A stretch of DNA of 38,226 bases from a virus (IMGVR_UViG_3300037156_000075:1-38226); one strand, 5' to 3'; counted from the first letter of the stretch, positions 24,202 to 31,349 are shown. Numbers and translations are program-made. Notes: generated by a model not told the origin, from the sequence alone.

Positions 24202-25113
24202 ATGAAACAAGTATTTATCCCAAAGAACCAAGAAGAGTGGCTGAAATTACGGCTTCGAGATGTGACCTCCACCGAGGTCTCGGCGCTGTTTGGACTATCG
24301 CCGTGGACAACGGTTTTTGAGGTGTGGCATCAAAAGAAAAATCAAGAGATCGTTGATTTTCATAAAAACGAGAGAATGTCATGGGGCACAAGATTGCAAG
24401 ATGCGATTGCTCATGGGGTGGCGGAAGATGATGGCTTGAAAATTCGCCGCATGGATGAGTATATCCGCCAAGAGGATAAGTTTATGGGCGCGTCTTTTGA
24501 CTTCGAGATTCTCGACGACGAGGGAATTCTTGAGGTGAAAAACGTCGATTCATTCATTTTCAAAGACGGCTGGATTGTTGACGGCGATAACATCGAAGCG
24601 CCTCCTCATTATGAGCTCCAGGTGCAGCACCAGCTTGCGGTTTCCGAGAAAAAATACGCAGTTATCGCAGCCCTGGTTGGTGGAAATCGCATTGTCAAAA
24701 TTCGTCGTGAGCGAGACGAAAAAGTCATTTCGGCAATCGAAACAAAAGTTAAAGAATTCATGTATAGTTTGATTGAAGACAGAGAGCCGAAGCCGGACTT
24801 CGTTCGCGATGCTGAATTCATTTCTCGTCTCTATGGGTTCGCCGAGCCTGGTAAGATCTTGAATGCAGAGGGTGATATTGAAATCGCCACTGCGGCACAT
24901 GAGTATAGATCTCTCGGCGAGGAAATTAAATTCTTAGAGGGCCGTCGCGCTGAGATGAAATCGAAAATGCTTATGAAAATTGGTTCGGCAGAAAAAGTCT
25001 TGGGCGCTGGGTTTTCGATTTCGGCTGGCGTTGTCGAGGGCGGTCGGGTCGAGGCGTTTGATCGTAAGGGCTATAGAGGATTTCGCGTAAACTTCGTAAA
25101 GGAAAAGAAATGA
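24202..25113 (+). CDS. YqaJ-type (lambda exonuclease family) recombination nuclease
   Basis: A 303-residue exonuclease of the PD-(D/E)XK superfamily, YqaJ branch. The pattern is clear: STEVSALFGLSPWTT (about 23-37), WGTRLQDAIA (61-70), the active-site pair GASFDF (Asp about 100) and GILEVKN (Glu 111, Lys 113), and YELQVQHQLAV (about 137-147), whose Gln residues are characteristic. It would resect double-stranded ends 5' to 3' to give single strands for the RecT partner in the next gene. The C-terminal 90 residues are helical. The ATG at 24202 lies three bases after the preceding stop and the stop overlaps recT (ATGA). Confidence 0.88.
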   Translation: MKQVFIPKNQEEWLKLRLRDVTSTEVSALFGLSPWTTVFEVWHQKKNQEIVDFHKNERMSWGTRLQDAIAHGVAEDDGLKIRRMDEYIRQEDKFMGASFDFEILDDEGILEVKNVDSFIFKDGWIVDGDNIEAPPHYELQVQHQLAVSEKKYAVIAALVGGNRIVKIRRERDEKVISAIETKVKEFMYSLIEDREPKPDFVRDAEFISRLYGFAEPGKILNAEGDIEIATAAHEYRSLGEEIKFLEGRRAEMKSKMLMKIGSAEKVLGAGFSISAGVVEGGRVEAFDRKGYRGFRVNFVKEKK

Positions 25114-25907
25114 GCACTAAAGCTATCCAACCAATCGACGCGCTGAGAACTAATTTAGATAGAATGGGCGGGGAGTTTAAAAAGGTTCTTCCTGCGCATA
25201 TTTCTTCGGACAAATTCGCTCGGGTCATAATGACGACGATCCAGGGAAACCCTGAGCTTCTCGCTGCCGATCGCAATAGCCTTTTCTCCGCGTGCCTTAA
25301 GGCTGCGACCGATGGCGTTCTTTTGGATAATAGAGAGGCGGCTCTCGTCGTTTTCAAAGGAAAGGCCGGGCCGACTGTTCAGTATATGATTATGATAGGG
25401 GGTTTGTTAAAAAAGCTCAGAAATTCCGGAGAGCTTTCTTTTATCACCTCCGACGTGGTCCATGCTAACGATGGATTTAAAAAATTTACGGATGATTCCG
25501 GCGAGCACCTTATCCATACTCCGGACCATTTCGGAGATCGCGGCGAAATCATCGGAGCGTTCGCGATGGCCATAACTAAAGACGGCTCGCGCTATATCGA
25601 AGTCATGAGTCTTGAGCAAATATTGAAGCGCAAGGCCGTGAGCAAGGTTCAATATGGCCCCTGGGCAACGTGGTTCGATCGTATGGCGTGCAAGACCGTG
25701 ACCCGCCTACTATGTAAACGCCTACCGTCTTCGACAGACCTTGACGCTCTAATAGCGAATGACGATGAATCCAATGACCTGACACAGGCCGAGCAGCCGA
25801 AAACTCTCGCCTCGCCGACCTCGAGCAGGCTTTCGCAAATAATTTCGCCAGAAGAAAAAGCCGCATTTACAGAACCTGATTGGGATGACGAGGTGAAAAA
25901 TGACTAA
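25110..25907 (+). CDS. recT: RecT-family single-strand annealing protein
   Basis: A 265-residue RecT/Bet-type annealase. Family features: an N-terminal helix, then FARVIMTTIQGNPELLAADR, SLFSACLKAATDGVLLDNRE (about residues 51-70), a strand region with VQYMIMIGGLLKKLRNSG, and the downstream GPWATWFDRMACKTVTRLL helix (about 185-203). It coats the single strands made by the YqaJ nuclease and anneals homologous strands, for genome circularisation or concatemer formation. The C-terminal 50 residues are acidic and disordered (ending DWDDEVKND), a region that in related proteins contacts host SSB. Coupled to both neighbours by overlapping start and stop codons. Confidence 0.9.
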   Translation: MSTKAIQPIDALRTNLDRMGGEFKKVLPAHISSDKFARVIMTTIQGNPELLAADRNSLFSACLKAATDGVLLDNREAALVVFKGKAGPTVQYMIMIGGLLKKLRNSGELSFITSDVVHANDGFKKFTDDSGEHLIHTPDHFGDRGEIIGAFAMAITKDGSRYIEVMSLEQILKRKAVSKVQYGPWATWFDRMACKTVTRLLCKRLPSSTDLDALIANDDESNDLTQAEQPKTLASPTSSRLSQIISPEEKAAFTEPDWDDEVKND

Positions 25908-26118
25908 GGCGCTGCATGAATCTTTAGTGATCGTTGACGGCGAAGTAAGGCCAAAAAATCCATGGAGAGACACCTTGATTCTTCCAGAATCCAGCCTTCA
26001 GTCATGCGCTTACAAAGATTATTGCGAGGATCGACTCGCGCACGGGGTTGAACCAATGTCGAAAGACGATTGGACCCGGCTCATGGAAAATGGAAACGCT
26101 GGGGATGGAAAATTGTGA
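25900..26118 (+). CDS. Hypothetical early protein downstream of RecT
   Basis: A 72-residue protein whose ATG lies eight bases inside the end of recT. It contains a Cys pair region (QSCAYKDYCEDR, about residues 38-49) and Trp residues, and a C-terminal MSKDDWTRLM helix. I recognise no domain. It is probably translated with recT and may be a small DNA-metabolism accessory. The next gene, a 33-residue membrane peptide, starts on its stop codon. No regulatory sequence is visible between them. Confidence 0.6.
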   Translation: MTKALHESLVIVDGEVRPKNPWRDTLILPESSLQSCAYKDYCEDRLAHGVEPMSKDDWTRLMENGNAGDGKL

Positions 26119-26216
26119 TCTGCGTGCTCAAATATTTGGCGCTCTGCTTCTTGGCTATTTTCATTATTATTTTCGTGAGCTTATTATCGAAATTTATTGA
26201 TCTGGAGGATGATTAA
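26115..26216 (+). CDS. 33-residue membrane peptide
   Basis: A tiny gene with a GTG start overlapping the preceding stop (GTGA at 26115-26118) and TAA at 26214-26216. The 33-residue product is MICVLKYLALCFLAIFIIIF, then VSLLSKFIDLEDD: a hydrophobic helix over about residues 3-24 followed by a short acidic end. It is a convincing single-pass membrane peptide by composition. Two Cys lie in the helix. It ends the recombination operon, before a 500-base region without convincing genes. Function unknown; superinfection exclusion or another membrane role is possible but not shown. Confidence 0.55.
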   Translation: MICVLKYLALCFLAIFIIIFVSLLSKFIDLEDD

Positions 26217-26234
26217 AAAGAATTTTTTCAGCTC

Positions 26235-26270
26235 AAAAAAGAAAACCCGGTGACTTTCGCCATCCGGGTT
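26235..26270 (-). terminator. Rho-independent terminator on the minus strand
   Basis: Read on the minus strand, AACCCGG and CCGGGTT (26270-26264 with 26250-26244) form a 7-bp GC-rich stem around 13 bases, followed by TTCTTTTTT (26243-26235). This is a good intrinsic terminator for a leftward transcript, yet the only candidate leftward unit is the gene-poor region to its right. Confidence 0.75.
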
Positions 26271-26717
26271 CGCTAATCTTCTCAACGCGACTCAAGAATT
26301 GCCTTGAAGAATGCCTCAAAGCACTCCACTCGTCAAATTCTAAAAGTCGCCATGGGGGCACCTTGTTAGTGTCCCAAAAGCAAGATTTGCGCGTCCGGCT
26401 TATATTTTGCTTGGTCTCTGGGAGACTCCTGTCAATGGGCAGTAGCATAGCTATCCGACATCGGCGATCGGGATGGCATAACAAGGGCTGAAAAGCGACT
26501 GGCTCCATAGTGGGATAGTTCTTTTTTGAAGGCGATGACCCTGGCAGCAACCTCGCGTGGCAATGCTCCAGGCAAGGGGAATCAACTCCCTGGCCTCGAT
26601 CCTTCTTTAGACTGATGAATACTGGGCCTACCGGGAATAGAATCGGGTACAGAGGTTGAATCTTAAAGAATAAACGCAAGTCTTCTCTTAGGCATTCTTG
26701 CGTCTTCACCACGAGGG
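26271..26717 (-). other. Gene-poor structured region, candidate noncoding RNA
   Basis: About 450 bases with no convincing protein gene, in a genome where genes otherwise touch. On the minus strand the region ends in a strong terminator. Several stems can be drawn: GTCTC-tgg-GAGAC (26414-26426), and CCTGG (26540), CCAGG (26668 minus 100, i.e. 26568) and CCTGG (26589), where the middle block can pair with either neighbour. A 7-bp stem lies before the rtcB start. A minus-strand frame is open through most of it but looks non-biological. It may be a leftward noncoding RNA or a structured leader of rtcB; no known RNA family was recognised. Confidence 0.35.
26674..26703 (+). promoter_or_regulatory. 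Hairpin in the leader of rtcB
   Basis: ACGCAAG (26674-26680) and CTTGCGT (26697-26703) form a perfect 7-bp stem around 16 bases, just upstream of the rtcB ribosome site GAGGG (26713-26717). It may regulate rtcB translation or stability. There is no T-run, so it is not a normal terminator on +. Confidence 0.4.
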
Positions 26718-26723
26718 ATGAAA

Positions 26724-27902
26724 ATGAAATTCGTTCTCAATGACTCAAGAGTTCCGATAAAAGTTTGGTCTGACGAAAGTGACGTCGAACCCGAAGCGAT
26801 TCAACAACTGAAGAACACTGCGAACCTTCCTTTCGTTTTCAAACACGTTGCAGTCATGCCGGACGTTCATTTCGGCAAAGGTGCTACGGTCGGCTCGGTA
26901 GTCGCAGCTAAGAATGCAATTTGTCCGGCCTGTGTTGGTGTCGACATTGGTTGTGGAATGATGGCAGTCAAAACGAATCTTGATCACCGAATTGTCCAAG
27001 AAAAGATCAAAGAGATTCGTCATTCAATTGAGCGGTCTATCCCGGTCGGATTTGATCAAAATAATACTCTTAGCTTAACCGTTGAGTCATGGACTGGATT
27101 CAGTCATCCGGTTTTTGAATCTCAGAGCAAAAATCTTCGAAAGAAAGCTTCTTTGCAGCTTGGCTCTCTCGGTGGCGGAAATCACTTCATTGAAATTTGT
27201 CTAGATACCGAAAACAGTGTTTGGGTGATGCTGCATTCTGGTTCTCGCGGCATTGGGAATCTTTTAGCCCGCAAACATATCGATACGGCCAAGGGTTTGA
27301 TGAAAAAATTCTTTGTTGAACTGCCGGACCCGGATTTAGCTTATTTGCCGAGAGAGACCGTTGAGTTTGATGATTACATCAAGGACCTTCAGTGGTGCCA
27401 AGAATACGCGATGCAAAACCGTCATGAGATGATGGGTCGGGTTTTGAAGGATTTATCTTTCGCAATCTTTGGAGAAAACGGAAAGGTCACGACTTCAAAC
27501 GAAGTAAATTGTCATCATAACTACGTTGCATGGGAGAATCACTTTGGCGAAAACGTGATGGTCACTCGAAAGGGAGCCGTCCGCGCTCGAAGTGGAGACA
27601 TGGGAATCATTCCCGGCTCGATGGGAGCAAAATCTTTCATTGTGCGGGGGCTCGGAAATATTCAATCGTTTGATTCTTGTTCTCATGGAGCAGGGAGACG
27701 AATGTCGCGCAACCAAGCTCGCAAGACTTTCTCTCTTGATCAGCTTGCGGCGCAGACATCTGGTGTTGAATGTCGAAAAGATGAGGGCGTCCTTGACGAA
27801 ATTCCGGGTGCTTATAAAGACATAGCGACAGTAATGGAAAATCAAAGGGATTTGGTCGAGATTATTGCAGAGCTTAAACAAATAATGTGCATTAAGGGGT
27901 AG
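26724..27902 (+). CDS. rtcB: RNA ligase RtcB (3'-phosphate to 5'-OH)
   Basis: A 392-residue RtcB: GTP- and Mn-dependent ligase joining 2',3'-cyclic phosphate or 3'-phosphate ends to 5'-OH ends. The signature set is complete: GVDIGCGM (metal Cys about 77), GGGNHF (150-155), HSGSRG (171-176), NCHHNY (262-267), PGSMG (297-301) and SHGAGRRMSR (320-329), with the His of HGAGR (about 321) being the guanylylated residue. The start at 26724 is chosen because GAGGG is six bases upstream; the ATG at 26718 touches that site. In a phage it may repair tRNA cut by host anticodon nucleases; this role is inference. It follows the structured region and precedes the recombinase by ten bases. Confidence 0.92.
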   Translation: MKFVLNDSRVPIKVWSDESDVEPEAIQQLKNTANLPFVFKHVAVMPDVHFGKGATVGSVVAAKNAICPACVGVDIGCGMMAVKTNLDHRIVQEKIKEIRHSIERSIPVGFDQNNTLSLTVESWTGFSHPVFESQSKNLRKKASLQLGSLGGGNHFIEICLDTENSVWVMLHSGSRGIGNLLARKHIDTAKGLMKKFFVELPDPDLAYLPRETVEFDDYIKDLQWCQEYAMQNRHEMMGRVLKDLSFAIFGENGKVTTSNEVNCHHNYVAWENHFGENVMVTRKGAVRARSGDMGIIPGSMGAKSFIVRGLGNIQSFDSCSHGAGRRMSRNQARKTFSLDQLAAQTSGVECRKDEGVLDEIPGAYKDIATVMENQRDLVEIIAELKQIMCIKG

Positions 27903-27912
27903 GATTTTTATC

Positions 27913-28839
27913 ATGGACGATAAAAAAGAAATCAGAGCGAGGCTGGCTGAGCTGACCCAAATGATGGGCGAAGAAACAGAAGTTAAGCCGACAATCGAAC
28001 AACTTTGGAACGAATGGTTTTTAGGAATGAGTCAGACGAAATCACAGGGGACAATTTCATCGATCAAATCGTCGTGGAAAAATTTACGACCATATTTAAA
28101 TCAGATGCATTTAGATCAGATTAATAATATTTGGTGGACTACGGTTTTGATTCCTGGAATTCGAAGAGATCGGCATAATGAGTTTAAATTTGCAAATGCG
28201 AGAAAGTGGCTTTCGATGTTGATGAAACACTGTGAAGAAAATCAGAAGGCTCCTCGGGGTTGGCGCAGGCCGAGACTCACGGACCCAGATCCAGAGACCG
28301 AACAGGGGCGAGTTTACTCTATCGAAGAAACGGATAGACTCGAGGCCAACGCCGATTGGCTTTTGTTACCTAAGCTTGTGATGGGGTGCCCGCACTTTAT
28401 GCGAAGATCCGAGATCGCTCTTTTAGCTTGGGACCGTATTGACCGCAAAAATCAGTTCATCAATCTGAAGGCGCAGGATACTAAAATCAGAAAGCCTCGA
28501 GAAATTCCCTACAACGACCGTCTCGAAGGTTTGTTTAAAATCCTTGAGCAGCGGCATGCTGAAATGGGAATTGTTTCGCCGTATGTTTTTCCGTCGCCGA
28601 TTAATCCGCAGAAATCTATCGGACGCGACGGATTCGCCTCTAGCTGGGCAACCTGCAAGCGAGCCGCATGCGTGGTCGGTAAGTTTCATTGGCTGCGAAA
28701 AAGCGCAATCACTCGGGCGATCAATGCCCCTGGATCGAACATCATGCTTATTTGCAAAGTAGCCGGGCTTGATCCGAAGATGGCCTACAGCACATACTTT
28801 ATTCCGGACATGGAAGAACTTCGAAGGGTGACGAAATGA
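27913..28839 (+). CDS. Tyrosine recombinase/integrase-like protein
   Basis: A 308-residue protein with a core-binding N-terminal half and a C-terminal catalytic-type half. Landmarks: HFMRRSEIALLAWDRI (Arg about 164/165), KIRKPREIP (Lys about 191-194), FHWLRKSAITRAI (His 259, Arg 262) and AYSTYF (candidate Tyr 295). The usual LGH block before the Tyr is replaced by KVAGLDPKMA, so the second His is missing, which occurs in some divergent family members. It could integrate the phage or resolve dimers. It lies ten bases after rtcB and overlaps the next gene by four bases. No flanking attachment site was identified in the window, so function as integrase is not proven. Confidence 0.75.
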   Translation: MDDKKEIRARLAELTQMMGEETEVKPTIEQLWNEWFLGMSQTKSQGTISSIKSSWKNLRPYLNQMHLDQINNIWWTTVLIPGIRRDRHNEFKFANARKWLSMLMKHCEENQKAPRGWRRPRLTDPDPETEQGRVYSIEETDRLEANADWLLLPKLVMGCPHFMRRSEIALLAWDRIDRKNQFINLKAQDTKIRKPREIPYNDRLEGLFKILEQRHAEMGIVSPYVFPSPINPQKSIGRDGFASSWATCKRAACVVGKFHWLRKSAITRAINAPGSNIMLICKVAGLDPKMAYSTYFIPDMEELRRVTK

Positions 28840-29060
28840 AAATTCTCAGAAAAGGAAAATATCAATCTTCGGCGTCTCGGCGATTGATTAAAGATCCTCG
28901 CGCTAGAATTGAGATTTTGAAAACCAGGCTTGAAGCGTTTAAGATATCTTTAGAAAAAATTCGCGCTATCGATGGTTTTAAATCTGCACGGGTGACGTCT
29001 AAAATTGGAAAGATCGTGGAGATGGAACGCGAGATTTTATCGATTGAACAGCTGTCGTGA
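28836..29060 (+). CDS. Small basic coiled-coil protein
   Basis: A 74-residue, Lys/Arg-rich protein with an ATGA overlap with the recombinase gene. The first 22 residues are basic and polar (LRKGKYQSSASRRLIKD), and the remainder is one long amphipathic helix with Ile/Leu/Ala spacing (EILKTRLEAFKISLEKI), likely a coiled coil. The overlapping start suggests it is co-translated with the recombinase and might act as an accessory, such as a directionality factor, but it has no clear winged-helix or MerR-like pattern. Function unknown. Confidence 0.6.
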   Translation: MKILRKGKYQSSASRRLIKDPRARIEILKTRLEAFKISLEKIRAIDGFKSARVTSKIGKIVEMEREILSIEQLS

Positions 29061-29104
29061 ACCGCCTGCATGGCCTCTTGCAGTGAATTTTAACTAGGAG
29101 AAGT

Positions 29105-29947
29105 ATGGACCAACAAGAATTGAGAAATGTTTTAGAGAAGCATCGGAAATGGGTTGTCGGCGAGCCGGATGGCGAGCGGGCGGACCTTCGCTCTGCGAAC
29201 CTTAGCTCTGCGGACCTTAGCTCTGCGAACCTTCGCTCTGCGGACCTTCGCTCTGCGGACCTTCGCTATGCGGACCTTAGCTCTGCGAACCTTCGCTCTG
29301 CGGACCTTAGCTATGCGGACCTTCGCTATGCGGACCTTCGCTCTGCGGACCTTCGCTATGCGGACCTTCGCTCTGCGAACCTTCGCTATGCGGACCTTCG
29401 CTCTGCGAACCTTCGCTATGCGGACCTTCGCTCTGCGAACCTTCGCTCTGCGAACCTTCGCTCTGCGAACCTTAGCTCTGCGAACCTTCGCTCTGCGGAC
29501 CTTCGCTATGCGGACCTTAGCTCTGCGAACCTTCGCTCTGCGGACCTTAGCTATGCGGACCTTCGCTATGCGGACCTTAGCTCTATCAAAGAGGATTTCT
29601 TCAAGCGGCTCACGCTGGCGAAAGCCGAGGTCATTGGGCTTCTAGATGCGCTGATGAAAGGCAAAATCGACGGCACGTCATATTCTGGCGACTGTGCATG
29701 TTTCGTCGGGACTATCGCGCGCGTTCGAAAAGAAGAATACGAGCATCTGACAAATGGACTAAAGCCGGAAGCTGATAGCCCGACTGAGCGTTGGTTCTTG
29801 GCGATCCGCGAAGGCGAAACTCCAGAGTCTAATTCGGTCGCGAAAGTGACGCGCGATTGGATCAAAGAGTTTGCGCTCAGTAATGAAATTATTTTGCCGG
29901 AATATAAATTGATTTCGAGTGTTGAGTTCCCAGCCGCGTTCGCGTGA
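29105..29947 (+). CDS. Pentapeptide-repeat protein with C-terminal domain
   Basis: A 280-residue protein: a 25-residue N-terminal helix, 27 consecutive pentapeptides of the form A(D/N)L(R/S)(S/Y) (about residues 26-160), then a 120-residue C-terminal domain with Cys (GDCACFVGTIA) and Trp. Pentapeptide repeats fold as a right-handed quadrilateral beta-helix; 27 units give nearly seven coils. Related Qnr and MfpA proteins mimic DNA and bind gyrase, so a DNA-mimic role in protecting phage DNA or inhibiting a host enzyme is possible but not shown. The start has taggagaag seven bases upstream. It is among the most repetitive proteins visible, with a DNA repeat beneath it (see repeat entry). Confidence 0.88.
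   Translation: MDQQELRNVLEKHRKWVVGEPDGERADLRSANLSSADLSSANLRSADLRSADLRYADLSSANLRSADLSYADLRYADLRSADLRYADLRSANLRYADLRSANLRYADLRSANLRSANLRSANLSSANLRSADLRYADLSSANLRSADLSYADLRYADLSSIKEDFFKRLTLAKAEVIGLLDALMKGKIDGTSYSGDCACFVGTIARVRKEEYEHLTNGLKPEADSPTERWFLAIREGETPESNSVAKVTRDWIKEFALSNEIILPEYKLISSVEFPAAFA
29180..29584 (+). repeat. 27 x 15-bp coding tandem repeat
   Basis: The array is 27 uninterrupted copies of GCG(G/A)ACCTT(C/A)GCT(C/A)T, 405 bases. Only three positions vary, each between two bases, and each change alters an amino acid (Asp/Asn, Arg/Ser, Ser/Tyr); no synonymous variant is present. A 75-base block of five units (units 6-10) recurs exactly as units 22-26. This points to recent expansion by slippage or recombination. 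Confidence 0.97.
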
Positions 29948-29978
29948 TTGGTTGCTCGAGAGGCGAGAGGTGGTCTTG

Positions 29979-30281
29979 ATGGATTTGTTTTTATTCTGGG
30001 ACAAAAACAAAGATGAATTAGAGATCCTCGATGAGCATGGGGAGTTTTGGTTTTACAGCGAGGATGCCGTCGAAATAGATCAGACTCAAGGCGAGCACGG
30101 CCGGTATTGGACAAGGCTTGAAAAACTTATGGATTCAACGCCACTGAATATAGACGCTAAACGTTTTGAGATTTTAGACGTGGAAACCGGCGAATGGCTG
30201 GAGTGGGAAGATGCTCCAGAGGCATTGATACAACAGGTGCAAAAACTAGCGGGCGTAATGGATTGGCAAAATGTTTTTTAG
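29979..30281 (+). CDS. Acidic hypothetical protein
   Basis: A 100-residue acidic protein with many Trp and Glu (FLFWDKNKDELEILDEHGEF and ETGEWLEWEDAPEAL). It starts with ATG 29979, preceded by GAGAGG about eight bases upstream; the frame is open further 5' but overlaps the pentapeptide gene end. No family is recognised. Strong acidity and small size are shared with several phage DNA-mimic or anti-restriction proteins, but composition alone does not prove this. The next gene begins 38 bases downstream. Confidence 0.6.
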   Translation: MDLFLFWDKNKDELEILDEHGEFWFYSEDAVEIDQTQGEHGRYWTRLEKLMDSTPLNIDAKRFEILDVETGEWLEWEDAPEALIQQVQKLAGVMDWQNVF

Positions 30282-30319
30282 GCACGCGTGTTCTTTATAA
30301 GCAAACGATTGGGGAAATG

Positions 30320-30568
30320 ATGACTGATCTGGAATTAGCCACCGCGTTTTTTACTCGCCTTCGAGATCGTGGGTTTAAAGTCAATTTTAACGAAGAAGCT
30401 TATGGGTCCAAAGATGAAAACGGACCAAATCCAATGGTCTTTGAGCTTTTGAATGCCGAGGGGGAAAGTTTCTGTGAATTCGATTTTCGATCAAATGGTG
30501 CATTTTACAGAATATCCGGATTCACTTCGGGCTATTGGCAGGACGAAGTCGATTGGAATAAATATTAA
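30320..30568 (+). CDS. Hypothetical acidic protein
   Basis: An 82-residue protein starting at the second of two adjacent ATG codons (30317 and 30320); the second has the better spacing, five bases from GGGG. It has an N-terminal helix (LELATAFFTRLRDRGF), then strands with Asn/Asp/Glu-rich loops (FELLNAEGESFCEFDF) and an aromatic C-terminus (GYWQDEVDWNKY). It looks like a small alpha/beta fold. Function unknown. It is the last + gene before the minus-strand HTH pair, 33 bases from its stop. Confidence 0.58.
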   Translation: MTDLELATAFFTRLRDRGFKVNFNEEAYGSKDENGPNPMVFELLNAEGESFCEFDFRSNGAFYRISGFTSGYWQDEVDWNKY

Positions 30569-30601
30569 CAGCCGCGCAGGCGGCCAGTGAAAGACGTGGG
30601 T

Positions 30602-30787
30602 CTAGGTGTTTTTAAGTTTAATTTGGAATAATTCCCATTTAGCAGGCGGCATGTTGCGCTTGCCGTATTCCCAGTCCTGCCATGTGCGGAGAGGCGCGCC
30701 GATCAGCTCGCCAGCCTGGGATTGGGTGAGCTTCGCTTTGTCGCGGGTCTTGCGGATTATTTCAGGAGTGGGCTGCTTATTGGTCAT
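30602..30787 (-). CDS. Small XRE/Cro-type helix-turn-helix protein
   Basis: A 61-residue protein with a compact Cro/C1-like HTH: LTQSQAGELIGAPLRTWQDW (residues 20-39) followed by EYGKRNMPPAKWELF. The spacing and the Trp after the second helix match small phage and antitoxin HTH proteins. It would bind an operator as a dimer, probably the palindrome inside its own promoter at 31018. The start at 30787 overlaps the end of the upstream minus-strand gene by 11 bases, so the two are one operon. It may be a repressor or the antitoxin part of a two-gene unit; the data do not choose between these. Confidence 0.75.
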   Translation of the reverse strand: MTNKQPTPEIIRKTRDKAKLTQSQAGELIGAPLRTWQDWEYGKRNMPPAKWELFQIKLKNT

Positions 30788-30989
30788 CAGCGCCGTCCCA
30801 TTCAAAAGAGATGAACATTTGACTGTCTTCTTCGAAAGAGTCGACCGAGTAAAAGCGGTCACGAAGAAACTGTTCGAAGGGCTTAACTTCAGTTTTCAGA
30901 AGAGGAACGCTAACGAAAGAACCCTCTTCGATTTCCTCTTGGTTATAGTCTTTCATCGTTTCTTCAAAAATCTGTTCCGGTGTTCTCAT
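30777..30989 (-). CDS. Acidic protein paired with the HTH gene
   Basis: A 70-residue, strongly acidic protein, first gene of a minus-strand operon. The start at 30989 has AAGGAGA seven bases upstream. It begins with a helix (PEQIFEETMKDYNQEEIEEG), then strands and a short helix KPFEQFLRDRF, and ends DGADDQ. No toxin or antitoxin family is recognised. The order (acidic small protein then HTH protein) resembles both toxin-antitoxin pairs and immunity modules. It lies opposite to the surrounding genes and has its own promoter, consistent with expression in a different phase from the early operon. Confidence 0.65.
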   Translation of the reverse strand: MRTPEQIFEETMKDYNQEEIEEGSFVSVPLLKTEVKPFEQFLRDRFYSVDSFEEDSQMFISFEWDGADDQ

Positions 30990-31011
30990 TTTCGTCTCCT
31001 TGTTGAATACA

Positions 31012-31039
31012 GTATTACACGCATTGCGTGCATTCGCAA
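31012..31039 (-). promoter_or_regulatory. Promoter with palindrome in the spacer for the HTH operon
   Basis: On the minus strand TTGCGA (31039-31034) and TAATAC (31017-31012) are separated by 16 bases. The spacer contains the perfect palindrome CACGCA-T-TGCGTG (31018-31030). This placement is typical of an autorepressed promoter, with the HTH protein at 30602 as the natural candidate. Confidence 0.55.
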
Positions 31040-31109
31040 GGGGAAAAATGAGATATTTATAACTAGCGGAAAGTACTGGCAATTGATCATTGAAGACAAG
31101 TGAGGGAAA

Positions 31110-31349
31110 ATGAGCAGACCAAAAATGACTAATGAATGCCGCAAGGCCTGGGATGCGCTTCCAGACGCGCTGAATATTGCCATGGCAACCGATTGTTTCA
31201 GGTATGGCTGGGAGTCAGCGCTTGAACCAAGATCCATCGACAAAATAGTCTGCGCATGGTCGATCCAGACCGGAACTGCGCTGACATCAAAGAGCTTAGA
31301 TTTATTGGTCGATATGATCAGCCGATCTGAGGCTAAGGCATACAAATGA
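31110..31349 (+). CDS. Hypothetical small protein
   Basis: A 79-residue protein with gaggg six bases before the ATG. It contains RKAWDALPDALNIAMATDCF and RYGWESALEP, a helical pattern with Trp and Tyr seen in small phage proteins of unknown role. It is the first + gene after the HTH operon and overlaps the next by an ATGA, starting a string of about twelve coupled tiny genes to 33957. No function can be assigned. Confidence 0.6.
   Translation: MSRPKMTNECRKAWDALPDALNIAMATDCFRYGWESALEPRSIDKIVCAWSIQTGTALTSKSLDLLVDMISRSEAKAYK

Noticed and set aside
26648-26680. tRNA-like T-loop (TTCAACC on the minus strand)
   Set aside because: Only three stem pairs form and no acceptor, D or anticodon arm can be drawn.
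26233-26712. Minus-strand open frame of 159 codons
   Set aside because: Odd composition, no ribosome site, and its stop codon lies beyond the terminator stem and T-run, which a real gene would not normally cross.
29180-29584. Possible CRISPR or satellite array
   Set aside because: Units are 15 bp with no spacers and are in frame, encoding pentapeptide repeats.
29154-29645. Second open frame (163 codons, TFALRTLALR-type repeats) over the pentapeptide array
   Set aside because: It is a by-product of a 15-bp repeat with no stop in that frame; it lacks the known pentapeptide pattern and ribosome site.
29566-30114. Minus-strand frame of 182 codons
   Set aside because: Lies opposite the pentapeptide gene and the 29979 gene, both with good ribosome sites; no sensible protein pattern.
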